Source: Membranipora membranacea (Eukaryota > Bryozoa > Gymnolaemata > Cheilostomatida > Membraniporidae). Taken from it: a stretch of DNA of 64,000 nt. Location: assembly GCA_914767715.1 (NCBI GenBank), contig OU612073.1, forward strand, positions 15,314,001 to 15,378,000, given 5' to 3'. The notes under the pieces were generated by a model. The model was not told the origin of the DNA. It did no database searches and worked only from the letters and a program-made list of their open reading frames with translations. The position numbers and the translations under genes are program-made. Every line of letters begins with the position of its first letter. Within the stretch, counting starts at the first letter, position 1. Below are positions 36,001 to 48,899 of this stretch, one piece after another.

Positions 36001-36789
36001 TAAAATAATTGGCTAAACATACCTACATATACACCTGCAATTTTGAGAATATTCCAATAACAATAAAAATATAACTCGGGATGAGTCACTCTAATTTATT
36101 GAGTTTGTAAATATTTCTTGGGATGAGACTTAAATTCTTGCTTTTGCCTTAACCTTTTTATATAAATGAAGAATGTAATTCAGTGAACTCTTAAATTTAC
36201 TTAGCATTGAGCTCGGATGAGGAAGATGCATTCAAGATGTCGCCTGATGAAGAGAAGTTAGGGACTGAGAAAGAACAGCATCAGGAGCTTCAGTCTGACA
36301 ACAAAACGAGCTATGGCTCAACTTAGAAAAAGTTTGTTCCATCCGGTGGCGGAGTGTTACTGCAAACATTGGGTATTGATGCCCCTTGATACACAGTGAT
36401 ATATATATATATATATATAAATATAATATAATGTATCCCTCTGCTACCACAGAGAAAACCATTTTTGTTCTAGGCTCAACTACTAGTTAAAATAATACCC
36501 TCCTCCATAGCCTCTTGAAGTTGAAATGTGTATGAGACTATGAGTACCTTGAACATCAATGAATATCATAATTCATAAATTAAGTTAAATCCAGTTGGCC
36601 AGAATTTGGAGTTGCGTCCCTCTACTGAGAAGTGTTGTCAGTTCAGGGGCACAACTCCAAATACAGGCAATTTGGTCTAACATAATCAAGGTTTCAATTT
36701 TTCTATAACTCATTTTCTATCTGTTCCGTAAAATGTTCTAGTCTTTTGTAAAACAAAGGAATCTCAGAGTTATCATACATGATTATTTG

Positions 36790-39570
36790 AAGAAAAGAAA
36801 TTTTATCACTGCCGTTCTACCATTTATGGATTGTTTGTTATTTATAAAGTGTATCTGATGTCTGAGGCTTAGTGCCCAATTGAGTGGTAATGTGAATTCA
36901 CCCACCATAGAAGGTGTGCTCTTAAGTTCTCATACCCAGAGAAAAAGGAATATCAAATTCCACTTTTTTCATTTGGTGATAATATGTTACTTTTTGTAAC
37001 TTATTAATTTTAATTTGTTGTTCTGATGTAATCTTAAATTGTTCATTTGTTGTTATACTGGTATTATATTGTTATATATATTATAGTCTCCATTCCATAT
37101 TTTTGTGTTTTATTATGAGGTTGGCAGAATGCTCTAAAACAAGTTTGCTGCCTTTGGTGGTGGAGTGATATTGCAAGAATCAGATATCAAGGCTCAGTGC
37201 CTTGTTAAACAACTTTTTAAATATACCTCTCCATCAAAAGGGAACACACTTTTTTTAGGGTATCCGGCAACAGGAAGTTAATGACTTGATGACATTTTGA
37301 TGAGATATAACTAAAACGAGAATGGAAAACGAGTAGCATTAACATAGTTTAAAATAAGAATTTCTATTTTCTCCAAAAATCTCAGCTAAATTGTTATCAT
37401 GCTAAAGTTGCTAGGGATATTGAAATTGATCATAAACTACCCCGGTTTTATATATACACACATTTATTATTTCAGATTGGAAGTCATGCTGATATCTCTA
37501 GTCACAGTATTAACAAATGTAAATCCAATAACCTATGCAATACATATGAAATACTGGAGTATTCCGTTATTAACTGAACCATAATGTTGGCGGTTGTTGA
37601 TGACATAACCAGCAAACGTATAACAGGGTCAATTTTGCACCAAAGGATGTGCTGTTCTTTTTATTGCACACATTTTGCACCAATTGTGCTCAATTTTGCA
37701 CCAAAGGGAACAATTCAATGCTTCTGCAACTGTTCCATAACATAGTCAGGCTTATTTCACTGTGCATAGAAAAGAAAAATGTAAAGATAAAAAATGTAGC
37801 AGACACAAATTTGGATACATTGCAATACTGAAAAATAACTCTGAAGAAAGATGCTCAGGTTAGCATATCAAGTGTTGTGCAGGGTGCTGTAGCCTTTGTT
37901 TATTTTTACTTGCGTTTTTCCAATTGTCTTTGCGCGAAGCAAAAGAATCTGTATCTCCATTGTGAGTGTGATTGAGGAGTAGGACTTCTTTGTGTGAGAG
38001 ATAGTATAGACTGAACAAGTACAGAATGACTTTCTGGGATACATTTTAGCCCTTCCTTGCTGACAAACTCAATTCAAAGGTAAATATCATTTATCCTGAG
38101 CCTTGGCCATAAAACCAGATTGGCAATCGATGCTTTTGTAAACAACAGTGATTTAACGTTTTTGTGATAAATTGTCAAATTTTACGCAACTTTTATTGTC
38201 ATTGTTATTGCTGATATCTTCACAGATGTATCGTTTATTCATTTGATTTATGGTAAAAAGAATTTCAGGATTCAGCAAGATATGTTAACAACAGACACTT
38301 TAATAGGCCTGTCTGTACCAGTTCAACGATCTTGAGGGGTGCTTAGTGGTATAAATGTCTGAGAGGATACAAGGAACATCTTCGAGTAGTATACTATCAT
38401 GAGTTGAGATAAAATCTGTGTTTTGTAGTGTTATTGTAAGTCTAAGCTCGATATGCAGGCTGGCAGACAGGCATCCTTACACTATCACCCCTATAATACA
38501 TTTGGTAGAAACAGCGTTGCCAGTAGTCCTATTAGGAGTTGTTTCATCAACTGACAGGGGAAGATAACCCTACAGTTACAACTGAAGTTGTATACACAGG
38601 GAAAAATATTGCATCCAATGCCTTGGTGAAACGGGGTTGATAAAATTAAGGCCAACATAGTCTTGGTGCTTTAAATTTGACAAGGGCGTCATTGTAGTGG
38701 CATTCCATCATAATGGTTAGATACAATCCTATGTATAGCCTAGCATAGCCTTATCTCAAATAAAAGCCCCCTTTCTTTGTGTATGATTAAGCTATTTAGG
38801 TTATAATTCATCGCAGTTTCTGCAAGCCAATGATGGTAGTTATCATCTATAGCTCTTGGTCAATCGTATGTCAATGAAAATAAGTCACAAAAATCAATAT
38901 GCAGTTCATCATCAATAATATTATTGTATTTGGATTGGAAAACAATACTGCCATTGTTTAATTGTTGCTAGGATGTAACAAAACACTACAAAAATGCTGT
39001 CAAAACAACAGTTACTATTAGATAGTTTTATTAGTAAGTGCCAACTCATCAGCAAATTTGATCATAGCTCACAGCTATCTTAGCGCTCAGAAATCATCCA
39101 TTCGGCAGAACCTACAGATCTCCTGCCAACATAATCTGCTGGTAATGTAGACAACTTGTTATCTTGTCAGTTTTACTTTTCAGCGCCTGAGGAGAGGAGC
39201 CTGGGACTAGAATTTTGGCAATGAACACATATTTGCACACAGTGCATTCACTGTCAGGTTTATAAAACTGAGCTGTAACTCAATGAGCTATTAGCAATGA
39301 GCTCAATTGCTGTTAGACGTTATTTTTATGATTTAATTTTTAAACTTAAAAAAAAATTAATGTCATTAAAGTGATACAAAGAATGGTGATAATCAGTGCC
39401 TTGACAGGACTAATCCACCTTATTATTACACATGGTAGCGATGTTTTTATTGTTGATACAACCCCCTGCTAACTACATCGTTTTCCTATCACTTTACCAT
39501 GTGGTATCATTGTTTTGACATGTGTTACCACCATTTGTTTGCTAAAAGGTCAAAAATATGATATGCTTGT
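36790..39570. other. No gene recognised
   Basis: This AT-rich intergenic stretch has no coding exons I can support. At about 37130-37215 a segment (AAAACAAGTTTGCTGCC to AGTGATATTGCAAGAATC) resembles 11163-11245 and 36320-36390, so it belongs to an interspersed repeat. Confidence 0.5.
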
Positions 39571-39587
39571 ACTTTATAGGAAGAGCT

Positions 39588-42500
39588 ATGTCTTCCTCTC
39601 GCAGCGGCAGAAAAACTGTGAGGAGGCGGAAGTCATCTCCTCAGTTATACAGAGATATGGAATATCTAAAACAGCCCACCAGAAACACTGGTGAACAAGA
39701 TGCCGTCGTTAGGTTCTACGCCATGTTAAATATCATAGTGTCATTTAAAGGAAGACCAACTTATAATATCGATAAAGCTACTATGGATATAAAAGTCAAA
39801 CAACCATTGGGTAAGCTTTTTAAATCAGGTTTTTAAATACATCAGCTTTTTAAATGAAGCTGTTTTTTTTGTAACTTGCTACACGTCTCACTTGTTTTGG
39901 TTAATTTTAGTGGTTCCGTTATCTAGGAAAATGCAACCCTTATGGTATGAACACATTGATATACATTGCAACCTCAGCGGTTCCTCATCCTCACCTCAAT
40001 ATACACATTAATCCTCTGAGGATCAGCTGATGCTTATATGTTAATAATGTGGCATCATGCAAACCGCTCTTCAGTCTAAGGTTGCGACCGTCGGTCAAAC
40101 CTTTGAGGATCAGCTGAGGCTGCTGTCAGCATATATGTTAACAGTGGCGACGTTGTGCAACCTCTGAGGTTTCAACCGCTAAGTGTGTTTTGACCATAAT
40201 GCCCTTCCTGTTTTAATACATGTTTCCTTAACGTACCTCAGAAAAGTAAAGTATTCGCAGGAGGATAAGCTAGCCATTTTGCACATACTTAAAATAGCAA
40301 AATCTGTAGCCAAACTGAACTTACATTAAGTCCTCTAGGATATTGATAGTTGTTACCATTGAGTCTATGCATGGATGCAAACATGCAGTCATCAGCAATA
40401 CTGGATACAATATCGATGCAACATCTTATTTTCACATTTTTCCTTACTCATAAAAGTGTTTTTCCACCAACTCTTTGATCAGATGCTTTCTTACATACTT
40501 ACTTACCTGGGAACATGATTAATACATGTTTGTAATTAGCAAGCAGTTTACTTTGTCATGGTAAACTTATTTATGAGCTTTATACTATTACAGAAATGGC
40601 ATTCTACAAGGTTTTCCAGGCTATGCTTAATTATCCGTCAAACCGATCTCTTAAAGACCTTGTACAGTTCACATGCCATGATGTACTTTACAATGAAATA
40701 GAACACCTGAAGATCCGATTAGGTATCAGTGACTATCATCAAATGGACGGTGCACAGGCTACTGCCAATACTACTCAACTAAACGGTATGATCATTATAG
40801 TTAATCGTTGACTTGCGTAAACAATAAAGTCCCTTTCTGTTTACACGAGTATATCCCATACAAAGTTCTGTGACGTGTTGTTTTTGAAATACTGAGAGGG
40901 GACATCTGATCATCGAAATGAATCAGATCAGAACTCAAATATGTAGACATATCAAACACGGTTATAAGTCTGGTTGGGCCTATACTAGTTTAAGTGCAAC
41001 ACCCTCATTTCATGTTAAAGTGACGGTCCTATTAGAAAAGTGGATATATTCCCCCAGTAATTCAAATATTGTGAGTTCATAGGGCAAATGAAAATAATGA
41101 AATGATGAAAATTGTGGAAAATAGCAATTAGTTTTTTTTTAATTACTTCAACAAGGATCATTGTGGATCATAGTGCTCAGAGCAATGAACTAAACCTCAT
41201 TGGTCAGGGGGAGGCTATAAATCACTATGATCCACTATGATCCCAATTTTCAGACTTTGCAACAGTTTTACTGCAATTAGATTCACAGGCTGTTTTAAAA
41301 ATAGGCCCTAATGACTTTTCAGCCTGAGATCTTTAAAACCATACCAAATATGGCCTAGTAGGACTGTCACTTTAAAGTCTTTTTTAAGTACTAAAACTCT
41401 GCCGCGATGCTGTATAGTAGCTTTCCAATATTAACCACAGCTGTGGTTGAAAACGGATTATCACTATCAGCAACCTGGAAAGGGTATAACCACTTGAAAA
41501 AAACACGTTTGGAGCAGGTTTTCTAACATGAACTGATATATTTACATGTTTGACATGCTTTTAGGCCCAGCTTCAAAGCTGACAAGCTACCAGAAGAAGG
41601 CTAGAGAATCTCGTATGAGAATATACGAGGATACCATAGGTAGATTCTACAATATGATCGACCTGTACACCCCTTATAAGATGAGACCCAAACTGTGGGA
41701 TGAGCAGATACTACCTGCTGAATACTGGAATACAAGAATAAAGCAGCCAATACGTATGTTACACTTACACTTACTTACTTAGATTTATATGCTGTATGAT
41801 ATATAAATTATGTCAAGTTCTCAAATATAGTACCACAATATAAACCAAATTTGCTTTAACAGTTATCCCTTTTTTCATATTCAAGTACCATTATTCTCAA
41901 TCTGTGGATAATCTCTTATTATGTAGGTGAGGCATTTCAAGATTTTATAGCGGTGATGAGGCACTACCCCACTAAGATTAGCAAACAACAGCAACTAGTA
42001 GACTATACTGTGGATGTAATTCTACAAAATTGTGAAACAGGTACCTAAGGAGATCTAATTCACTGTGTTGTCATTTATTGATACTGGTTCAGATCCCTAT
42101 TTCAAAGATTAAATCGAAATTTTCTCTTTATTGGGACTTACCTAAACTGACAAAACAAAATGATGTTTCAGTTAGGACATATAACACTGCATACTGGCCC
42201 AGCACAACAAAGTACTAACTGGTATGATAGGAGGATTTTGTTTAAACAAAATTTTTTTTAGCCATTTGTAGTTTGAATTTTTTGTAGACATATGTGGTAT
42301 GATCTGATCTCCAAAGTTCAGAAGTGGTCCTAGCTCCATTTCTTTGGTTTTGCCAGTTACTACCTTGTCGCGCTGGGCCAGCACATGGTTTGCAGTATCC
42401 TTGTGTAAATTAATAAGTTGATGTTATCCATTATGTTAGCAGCATATTACCCTGGAATGACCTAGCTCACAGATGTTGAGCAATTGCTCCTCTCCCTTTA

Positions 42501-44310
42501 CACCCCTTGACTCGATTTGTTTTAGCCATGAGTGAACGAGGTATACGGTTTGAGCTAGTGAACAAAGATGGTGTGCCGAATCATTTAAAGGACAGAAAAG
42601 ATGAACCCGCTCACAGTGTGTGGAAACCTTTACCCGATGATATGAAAATTGCGATAGGTAAGCTTTGAGGTGTAAAACGAATTGTGGAAGTTGAATGAGG
42701 AAATATGTTTTTTCAAGTGCATATCAGCTGTGCCTACAAACATAAATTTAACATCTTAAGCCTCAAAGCTAGAATTTGATCTGCACACTTTGTTGCTATT
42801 GACTTATTTGGGGCTCATAGCAAATAGACAAAACAAACAACGCTCATCGTGAGCATTGTCCATGATTGGGGTCTTTTAATTAGGATGAGCAATGCTTTGT
42901 AGAGTAAATTAGGACTTTCACCTTGCTCAAAATCATCGCTTATCCGGTGTTCCTATTAAACAAAGTTGCTCCCAAATAGTTCACATAGATATATTACTAC
43001 ATTGTATTATTATTATAAATATATGTATATATAAACATAATTATTTAGTTCCATCAAGAAATGATTGATTATGGGACGTGAACCCTAACAGGTCTTGCTC
43101 ACTCAATAAGGAGCAACCAGACAGTGATTTGGAAGCTTTTTATTGAAAGACCTTCCTGCGTCTCAGCTTTCCTACAGATTTAATTTGTTTGATTTTTGTT
43201 TTCTATTTTTTGTGTATCATTTAGGTTACATGAGTAAGGGACTGAGTCTACCATCAGATAGCAAGGCGTCAAAGGAAGCCTACAATACTTATGATACCAT
43301 GAAGAAGAGGGCATCGATGGCCACCTCTGCTGCGATGGCGCCAAAGGTTGGACAGGATATCAAGTCCCGTACCTCTGTGTCTTTCATAAGGTCTAGATTT
43401 CAAAGCTGTAAGTAAATCTATAGTCTTCAAGCCTGAAACAGGTTTTACGCAGTCAATATTATGATATTGTTTACAATAGTTGTGCAATATATCAGTATTG
43501 ACATACCCTATTGGATGGAAAGAGTCACATATTTAGCGACCTGGCCAATAATGGTTTTATTTACAGGTTAAATCATTTTGAAATTTAAAATTAATTTAAT
43601 TTACTCTACATCAGTTACTATCGATGTGAATTCTTTTACAAAAACGATTTGTCAGAAGCATCAATATTAAGTTGTGCCTGATTAATGAAATAGTGAAAAT
43701 TAGAATCCAATTGATAATTACCTCCTGTAAAGTTGAGTAGTTGATCTGATCATTACATGAAGTGGTCTGACATTCATTTTCTATTTCAGTGAGCGGAGCC
43801 AATGACACACCTGAAGAGGATTACAGTTGGCTCCTGTCAAAGCAGCATGTCGCCAGACCAGCTAAAGCTCCGAGTTCAGTAAGCGAAATAGGTGCCAGTA
43901 AGACAAATAGACCTGGGACAGCCCCCACAGGACTAACTAAACAAAAGAAGACAACTTCTGAAGTTAGATATGCCATTTCTAGTAACTCAATAATAAGGGC
44001 TGCAGAATCTGAGCGCGTTTACAAAGGCACAGAAGCAGTGAGTTACCGTCCTGTACTCACACAAAAACAAAAGAAGAACCAGTTAATACCTGAGGGTGCT
44101 GGTGACCATGGAGGCTATGGAGTGTATACCTGTTTCAGACGTGAAGGTTCAGGTCACCCTGATATTCGGAGTAAAAAACGAGCTGTATGCAGTGCACAAT
44201 TACACAAACCGAGAAGCCATTGTCATATGTCAAAAACGCAACCAATCGTCAAAACACGTCCATTAACAGCTGGCTCTGTAACAGTTCACCAGAATGATCA
44301 CTTTGGCTAG
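39588..44310 (+). CDS. Unrecognised 517-residue protein with duplicated domain
   Basis: Seven exons join cleanly, all introns in phase 1: 39588-39810, 40594-40785, 41565-41753, 41927-42040, 42526-42657, 43225-43407 and 43790-44310. I do not recognise the family. The N-terminus is basic and serine-rich. Residues about 38-107 and 161-234 are two copies of one domain. Shared features are RFY-x-M near the start, an RP pair, a KQP motif directly at the intron, AF-x2-F, YP, and LV-x-[FY]T-x2-DV[IL] at the end. Exons 1-2 encode the first copy and exons 3-4 the second, with the intron at the same place after KQP, so an exon pair was duplicated. The C-terminal 170 residues are polar, low in hydrophobics and rich in Lys, Ser and Thr (RPGTAPTG, TRPLTAG), probably disordered. 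No signal peptide or membrane segment is seen. A splice acceptor just before the ATG suggests a 5' UTR intron. AATAAA is at 44577-44582. Confidence 0.8.
39960..40190 (+). repeat. Imperfect direct repeat in intron 1 of the 517-residue gene
   Basis: Two units of about 100 bp share GAGGATCAGCTGA, then TATATGTTAA and a GTTGTGCAAACC-like end. Confidence 0.55.
41013..41375. mobile_element. Foldback MITE in intron 2 of the 517-residue gene
   Basis: The terminal arms are TTAAAGTGACGGTCCTATTA and, inverted, TTTAAAGTGACAGTCCTACT. An inner inverted repeat has GGATCATTGTGGATCATAGT against CACTATGATCCACTATGATC. It is non-coding. Confidence 0.65.
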
Positions 44311-45079
44311 TTCTAGTTCATTTTCAGAGATTTAAATTTTGGCCAAAGAGTGGTTACAACAAAATGCGTAATGATGAAATATTATATGGAATGCGTAATG
44401 ACATTGTAGTATATGAATTGCCATATGATATTATATATGCGAGATGCGTATTCATATTAAAACATAATGCATTATCAATATTTTATTCTTATTCCCAGGT
44501 CCAAATACGGTAATATAATTATAATATCCCCCCATTGCAATGGTATTGTATTATTTATGTTGTGATTGGGCACTATAATAAATTTCTCCTTGTATTAAAT
44601 AATCGTACATTTATTTCTCTAGTTGTTCTTATAATAAATGGTCTTCCTGTCTCGGCGAATTGATTATTTTACTGCCAACCCTGTACTGCTTCTCTGATGT
44701 CGTAGATGATCTGTCAATCCAAGAAGTTTTAACAAGGTGACCCAGTGTTTAGATCACCAAACACTGAAGGTCAAATATTCATCAAATTCTTTAGGCCAGA
44801 GTGTCTCCGGTTTATAATAATTTTTTTTACAGAAAAAAATGACAATAAAAAAATAGAAGCCTATTATGATGACTTTTACTAGTCTACTTTTTCTTTCCAA
44901 TTTATCAAGAGCACAGTACACAACTTTTTTCCCTAAGCAGATGCATGTTTCGATACCAATTTTAGTTCAATTTCAATTCAGTTCAAATTCAGACCAATTT
45001 CAGACCAATTTCAGTTCACAAAACAACTAAAACTAGAAACGGTAAAAATATTTGCAAGCAAATATGAAGGAATACAACC

Positions 45080-45625
45080 AATCATTTTGAATATCGAGGT
45101 CATGTGACATCAGAATTGTTGGTGTCAAAGGATTTGTTATATGCCAAAACTCCCATATCCCAAATTTCAACTCAATCGCATGATAAGAACTGTTAATCAG
45201 CAGCCACTTCCTGTTTATGGTGGCCATAATGGATATCGGGTCACATGATATCGAAATTGATTATGTCATCAGATTCGGCATATATCATAACCCCCAAATC
45301 CTAAGTTTTAACTCAATCGCATGATAAGAACTGTTAATCGGCAGCTACTTCCTGCTCATAGTGGCCATATTGGATATCGGATCACATGACTTTAAAAGTG
45401 ATGATGTCATAAGATTTGGCATATGTCAAAACCCCCATATCCCAAGTTTTAACTCAATCGCATGATAACTGTTAATTAGCTGTAATTTGCAGTATATGGC
45501 GGCCATTTTGTATATCGCGTCATGTGATATCATAATTGATGATGTCATAAGATTTGGTATATGTCATAGCCTCCGTATCCCAAGTTTTAACTCAACTGCA
45601 TGATTTGTTCTCAAGATATCATCAA
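45080..45625 (+). repeat. Tandem repeat of about 135-140 bp, four units
   Basis: The units share GGATATCGGGTCACATGAT, GATGTCATAAGATTTGGCAT, CCCATATCCCAAGTTTTAAC and TCAATCGCATGATAAGAACT. They diverge by point changes and small indels. Confidence 0.8.
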
Positions 45626-46310
45626 TAATGACGTCAAAACGTCCTCCACTTATTAGTCTAATTAGCAAATATTAAATAACATATCAAAAATTCATTTTGC
45701 AATTTCTCATCTAGACATATGGAACTATGTTATGACCGAGTTACATCAAATTCTGTCGGGTAGTTCTGGACTAGAAGCTAGAAAAGTGTTGCAAAAATAA
45801 TAATAATATATCCAACCAAAACAAAAGGAATACAACTTTGTTGTATTCCTAACTAACAATTGATCGATTGTTATGCAACATAAACACAAATCTCATGCTC
45901 CATTGACACTCTATGACCAGTGTCAACAACCGTACGGTTACCCTACAATACTACAACGATTACATTAGTTGTATGTGCAGATGATACAATCATACCATAT
46001 TGCAATAATGCAATAAATTGATACAAAATAACACATTGCACACTGAGGCTGTTTAGTCCCAGGAACACTAGTGGAAGTAGCTATATATTGAACCTTGGTC
46101 TTGCTGCAACTACTGAGCTACCCCTACTCTTCACAAACAGGATGAATACAACATAGTGATAGTACTGAATATTTTATTGAGTTATATAACACACTGCGGC
46201 ATCAGAATGGTATAGTTGTCAAATAAAATGGTAAAACAAAGGCCATTGCGAACTATTCATATGATTATCATAATTTGGCCTATGAATTTTATCTTTTAAT
46301 GACGTAAAAT

Positions 46311-46733
46311 CTATCGACCTAGATAGCAACAACAGCAGTCACCCTGGCAGTTTCCACCACCCCAGCTACGGGACTTACATGCCCCATCAAATTCGTTCTG
46401 TGTACAACCACCATCCGAAAAATCATTTGCACCGTGAGATTTTCCTGTACAGCCAGCACAGACTTTCTCTGCCAATTCAGCTAAAAAATCTTGTTCACAA
46501 ATTACATCATGGGAACATATTCTCAGACAGATTAGTTAAAGTAGATGTTTGCATAACAAGTTGTATAACAAGCAAACACTTTATTTTATTTTACATAACT
46601 TCACATAAATAATTACAGATTTGATCTAGATGCACTGAATCATGATAATTTGAGCTGTGTTATTCTTACCAACTGTGAACAGCACTGCTGCGATCACCAA
46701 TGAAAATATTATAATTGTTGCAAGTTGAGCCAT
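46311..46733 (-). CDS. Cysteine-rich secreted peptide A (intact)
   Basis: The two exons on the minus strand are 46733-46670 and 46480-46311, phase 1, giving 77 residues. Exon 1 is a signal peptide (LATIIIFSLVIAAVLFTV). Exon 2 encodes a mature peptide of about 50 residues with VCAGC at the start, GGC in the middle, and GGGNC then DCCCC near the end, nine cysteines in all. The frame, donor (G|GTAAGAA) and acceptor (TTTTTTAG|) are intact. A minus-strand AATAAA lies at 46178-46173. This is one of four relatives in the window and the only one with no visible lesion. Cysteine-rich peptides of this size are often antimicrobial, venom-like or matrix peptides; I do not recognise this scaffold and assign no function. 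The odd cysteine number would allow a dimer. Confidence 0.72.
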
Positions 46734-47003
46734 GGCGTTCACCTTCAAAGATTTAATTTGATTTTTGCAAGAAAAAGTTTCAAGTTTCCTTTAGAACATT
46801 CATCATTTACAAAAAGTTCTAGTGATTAATAAATTTAGGTTGCATCCATCACCCACTGTGTTAATGAACATTGCCATAGTAAACTTCCTTCATATCTAAA
46901 ACACTTCCGAGCATTTGTTAGGATAAATCCCAATACAAACACCGCCGCTAATTGATTGTGTCACAAGGGTAGCCCAGAAGACATTTAGGAACAATGAGTT
47001 TAT

Positions 47004-47176
47004 TTAGCCAAGGAAGTCGAAGCAACAGCAGCAGTCAGTCTGGCAGTTTCCACCTTTGTAATTTCCAGCTATGCATGACCTACTACAAAAGTCTTGTGTA
47101 CAGCCGTTTTTCTGCCTTGAGAAGTTATTACCGAAAGGGGCTGGGCAGCCAGCACAGACCTCCGACAAGGATTGAG
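47004..47176 (-). pseudogene. Cysteine-rich peptide B, second exon only
   Basis: The exon has an intact acceptor (TGTATTTTAG|), frame and stop. It encodes the full mature region with ten cysteines: VCAGC, QKNGC, DFCSRSC, GGNC and DCCCC. No signal-peptide exon is found on the minus strand up to the next gene at 48172. The intron matches that of copy D as far as about 47950, and then homology stops near the place where exon 1 should be. A foldback element at 47205-47712 also sits in this intron. I read it as truncated, though a very distant or unrelated first exon cannot be excluded. Confidence 0.65.
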
Positions 47177-47204
47177 CTAAAATACATTTCAAACATCTAC
47201 TCAA

Positions 47205-47712
47205 ATAGACTGTTTTCTGAGCTCTTATTCATGCCTCAATTCGGAGTTGTCCTCTCTCCAGTTTGGTACTTTTAACCCACGCCGCATAGGAAAAAAAACC
47301 GCTGAAAGAGGGTTATCTTGAAAACCGCTTACGTTAGGATAAAAATGATTTTTGATTCAGAGTCTGCACCATTGAAAGACAGGGTTTCCAAATCATTGGA
47401 GGCTTGAATGTTGATTATCTTAATCTTAATCTTAATTTTAGTGACTAAACTCGTGAAAAATTCTGCCAAATTGTCCGCAAAACAGGCAGAAAAGGCTATA
47501 ATTGACTATCCAAATACTAAAATTATTTCACAAACTCTGTCCATATGAGTTTTCAATGTTGCAGATTCTGAATCAAACATAATTTTTAACCTATTATAAG
47601 CGGTTTTCAAAATAACCCTCTTTTCAGCATGTTTTTCCTATGCGGCGTGGGTTAAAAATACCAAACTGGAGAGAGGACAACTCCGTATTGAGGCCTAAAT
47701 AAGAGCCCAGTA
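47205..47712. mobile_element. Foldback element in the intron of peptide B
   Basis: Inverted arms (about 47218-47370 and 47575-47712) share GGAGTTGTCCTCTCTCCAGT, TAACCCACGCCGCATAGGAA and GATTCAGA. The spacer of about 200 bp is AT-rich and non-coding. Confidence 0.75.
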
Positions 47713-48171
47713 AACAATCTATATTTCACACTTCTCAGCATTTTCACATGATGTTAATATTTTAGCTTTCGGAAACCATTTTAACAGATGCAATTGTACG
47801 AAATTATTTTTAGAATATTCTTTTAACAGAAGTGTACCAGTCTCGAACTCAAACTTCAACATTTTGATATAATCCAGTTCCAAACATGTTGAGTTATTTT
47901 ACTCCTCAAATGAATATTATCAGATTAAGTTGACGTTAGTGAATGTCTTTTTTAACCATTGCAACAAGAATCAGACATTTATTCATAGACTGTTTTTTTT
48001 CTGTTATTCTGTTCAACCAAGAAAAAAGACAGCATAATAGTTTGCAGGTCTGGTGCTCATCTGAAAGACATGCTAAATAATTCATTCATGTCTCAAATGT
48101 ACTGTGTCTACCAATCGGATTTTGAAATTTATTCTTGCAGAAGTTGAATACATTCTTAGAAGGTAAACAAT

Positions 48172-48895
48172 ATGGCTAATCTTGTAAGAATCGTATAATC
48201 GATGATGGTGATTGCAGCAGTAGCATCAATCACAGCTGGTCAGTATAAAATGGGCAAAATATATTGCTATTAATTAGTTAATTAATTGTAAGTTAAATTA
48301 ACATGTTTGCTTGATCTTACTAAACGAAATCATATTTGAGTTTGAGTTCGAGACTGGTACAAGTACGTTAACAAATATTCTTCTCGAGAATAATGTTACC
48401 ATGTAAAATTTAATAACATAAAACAATCAATAACAAAATGTTGTTCAATTTCGTACAATCACATTTGTTTTATTGCGAGGCAAAAACTTAATTACCCAAA
48501 GCTAAAATCTCAATATCAACATCATGTGAAGATTTTCAAGTGGTAGATATTTGTTTAGTCTTGACATGACTCTTTTGTATGAATGTCTTTTAGCTCAATC
48601 TGTCTGTGCCGGCTGTCCAGTGTTCGGTAATGATTTCTCAAACCAGAAAAATGGCTGTGTAAATGATTTTTGTAGCAGGTCATGCATAGCTGGTGGATAT
48701 AAAGGTGGAAACTGCCAGATTGACTGCAGCTATTGCTTTGACTTTCTCAGTTATCTAGAACCATTATGTGAATTATTTCTAATGGCCTTCTGTGCTACCC
48801 ATTTATTTGAACAAATAGATTTTTCGTGGCACAGTCCATTATATATCTCAATATTCGTGTTCAGAACCATGACTTTTTCTGATGTTTCTGCCTAA
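48172..48895 (+). pseudogene. Cysteine-rich peptide C, stop in signal exon
   Basis: Exon 1 (48172-48238) has the same length as that of copy D (67 bp) and a good donor, but codon 9 is TAA (48196-48198) where D has a leucine codon. A restart at ATG48202 would leave only a very short hydrophobic leader. Exon 2 begins at 48594 after CTTTTAG and encodes VCAGC, QKNGC, DFCSRSC and GGNC. The last cluster is DCSYC instead of DCCCC, and the normal stop is lost so the frame runs on to 48893-48895. The 3' flank matches that of D. Promoter and 5' leader are also shared with D. Confidence 0.7.
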
Positions 48896-48899
48896 TAAG

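Larger units (their letters stand above)
26579..36783. repeat. Segmental duplication, copy 2
   Basis: This is the direct second copy of the block at 1-11642. It is shorter because it lacks at least three transposon-like insertions found in copy 1, at 2239-2513, 3853-4338 and 5538-6964. It has one of its own at 28711-29326. Sequence before 26579 and after 36783 is not shared with copy 1 inside this window. Confidence 0.92.
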
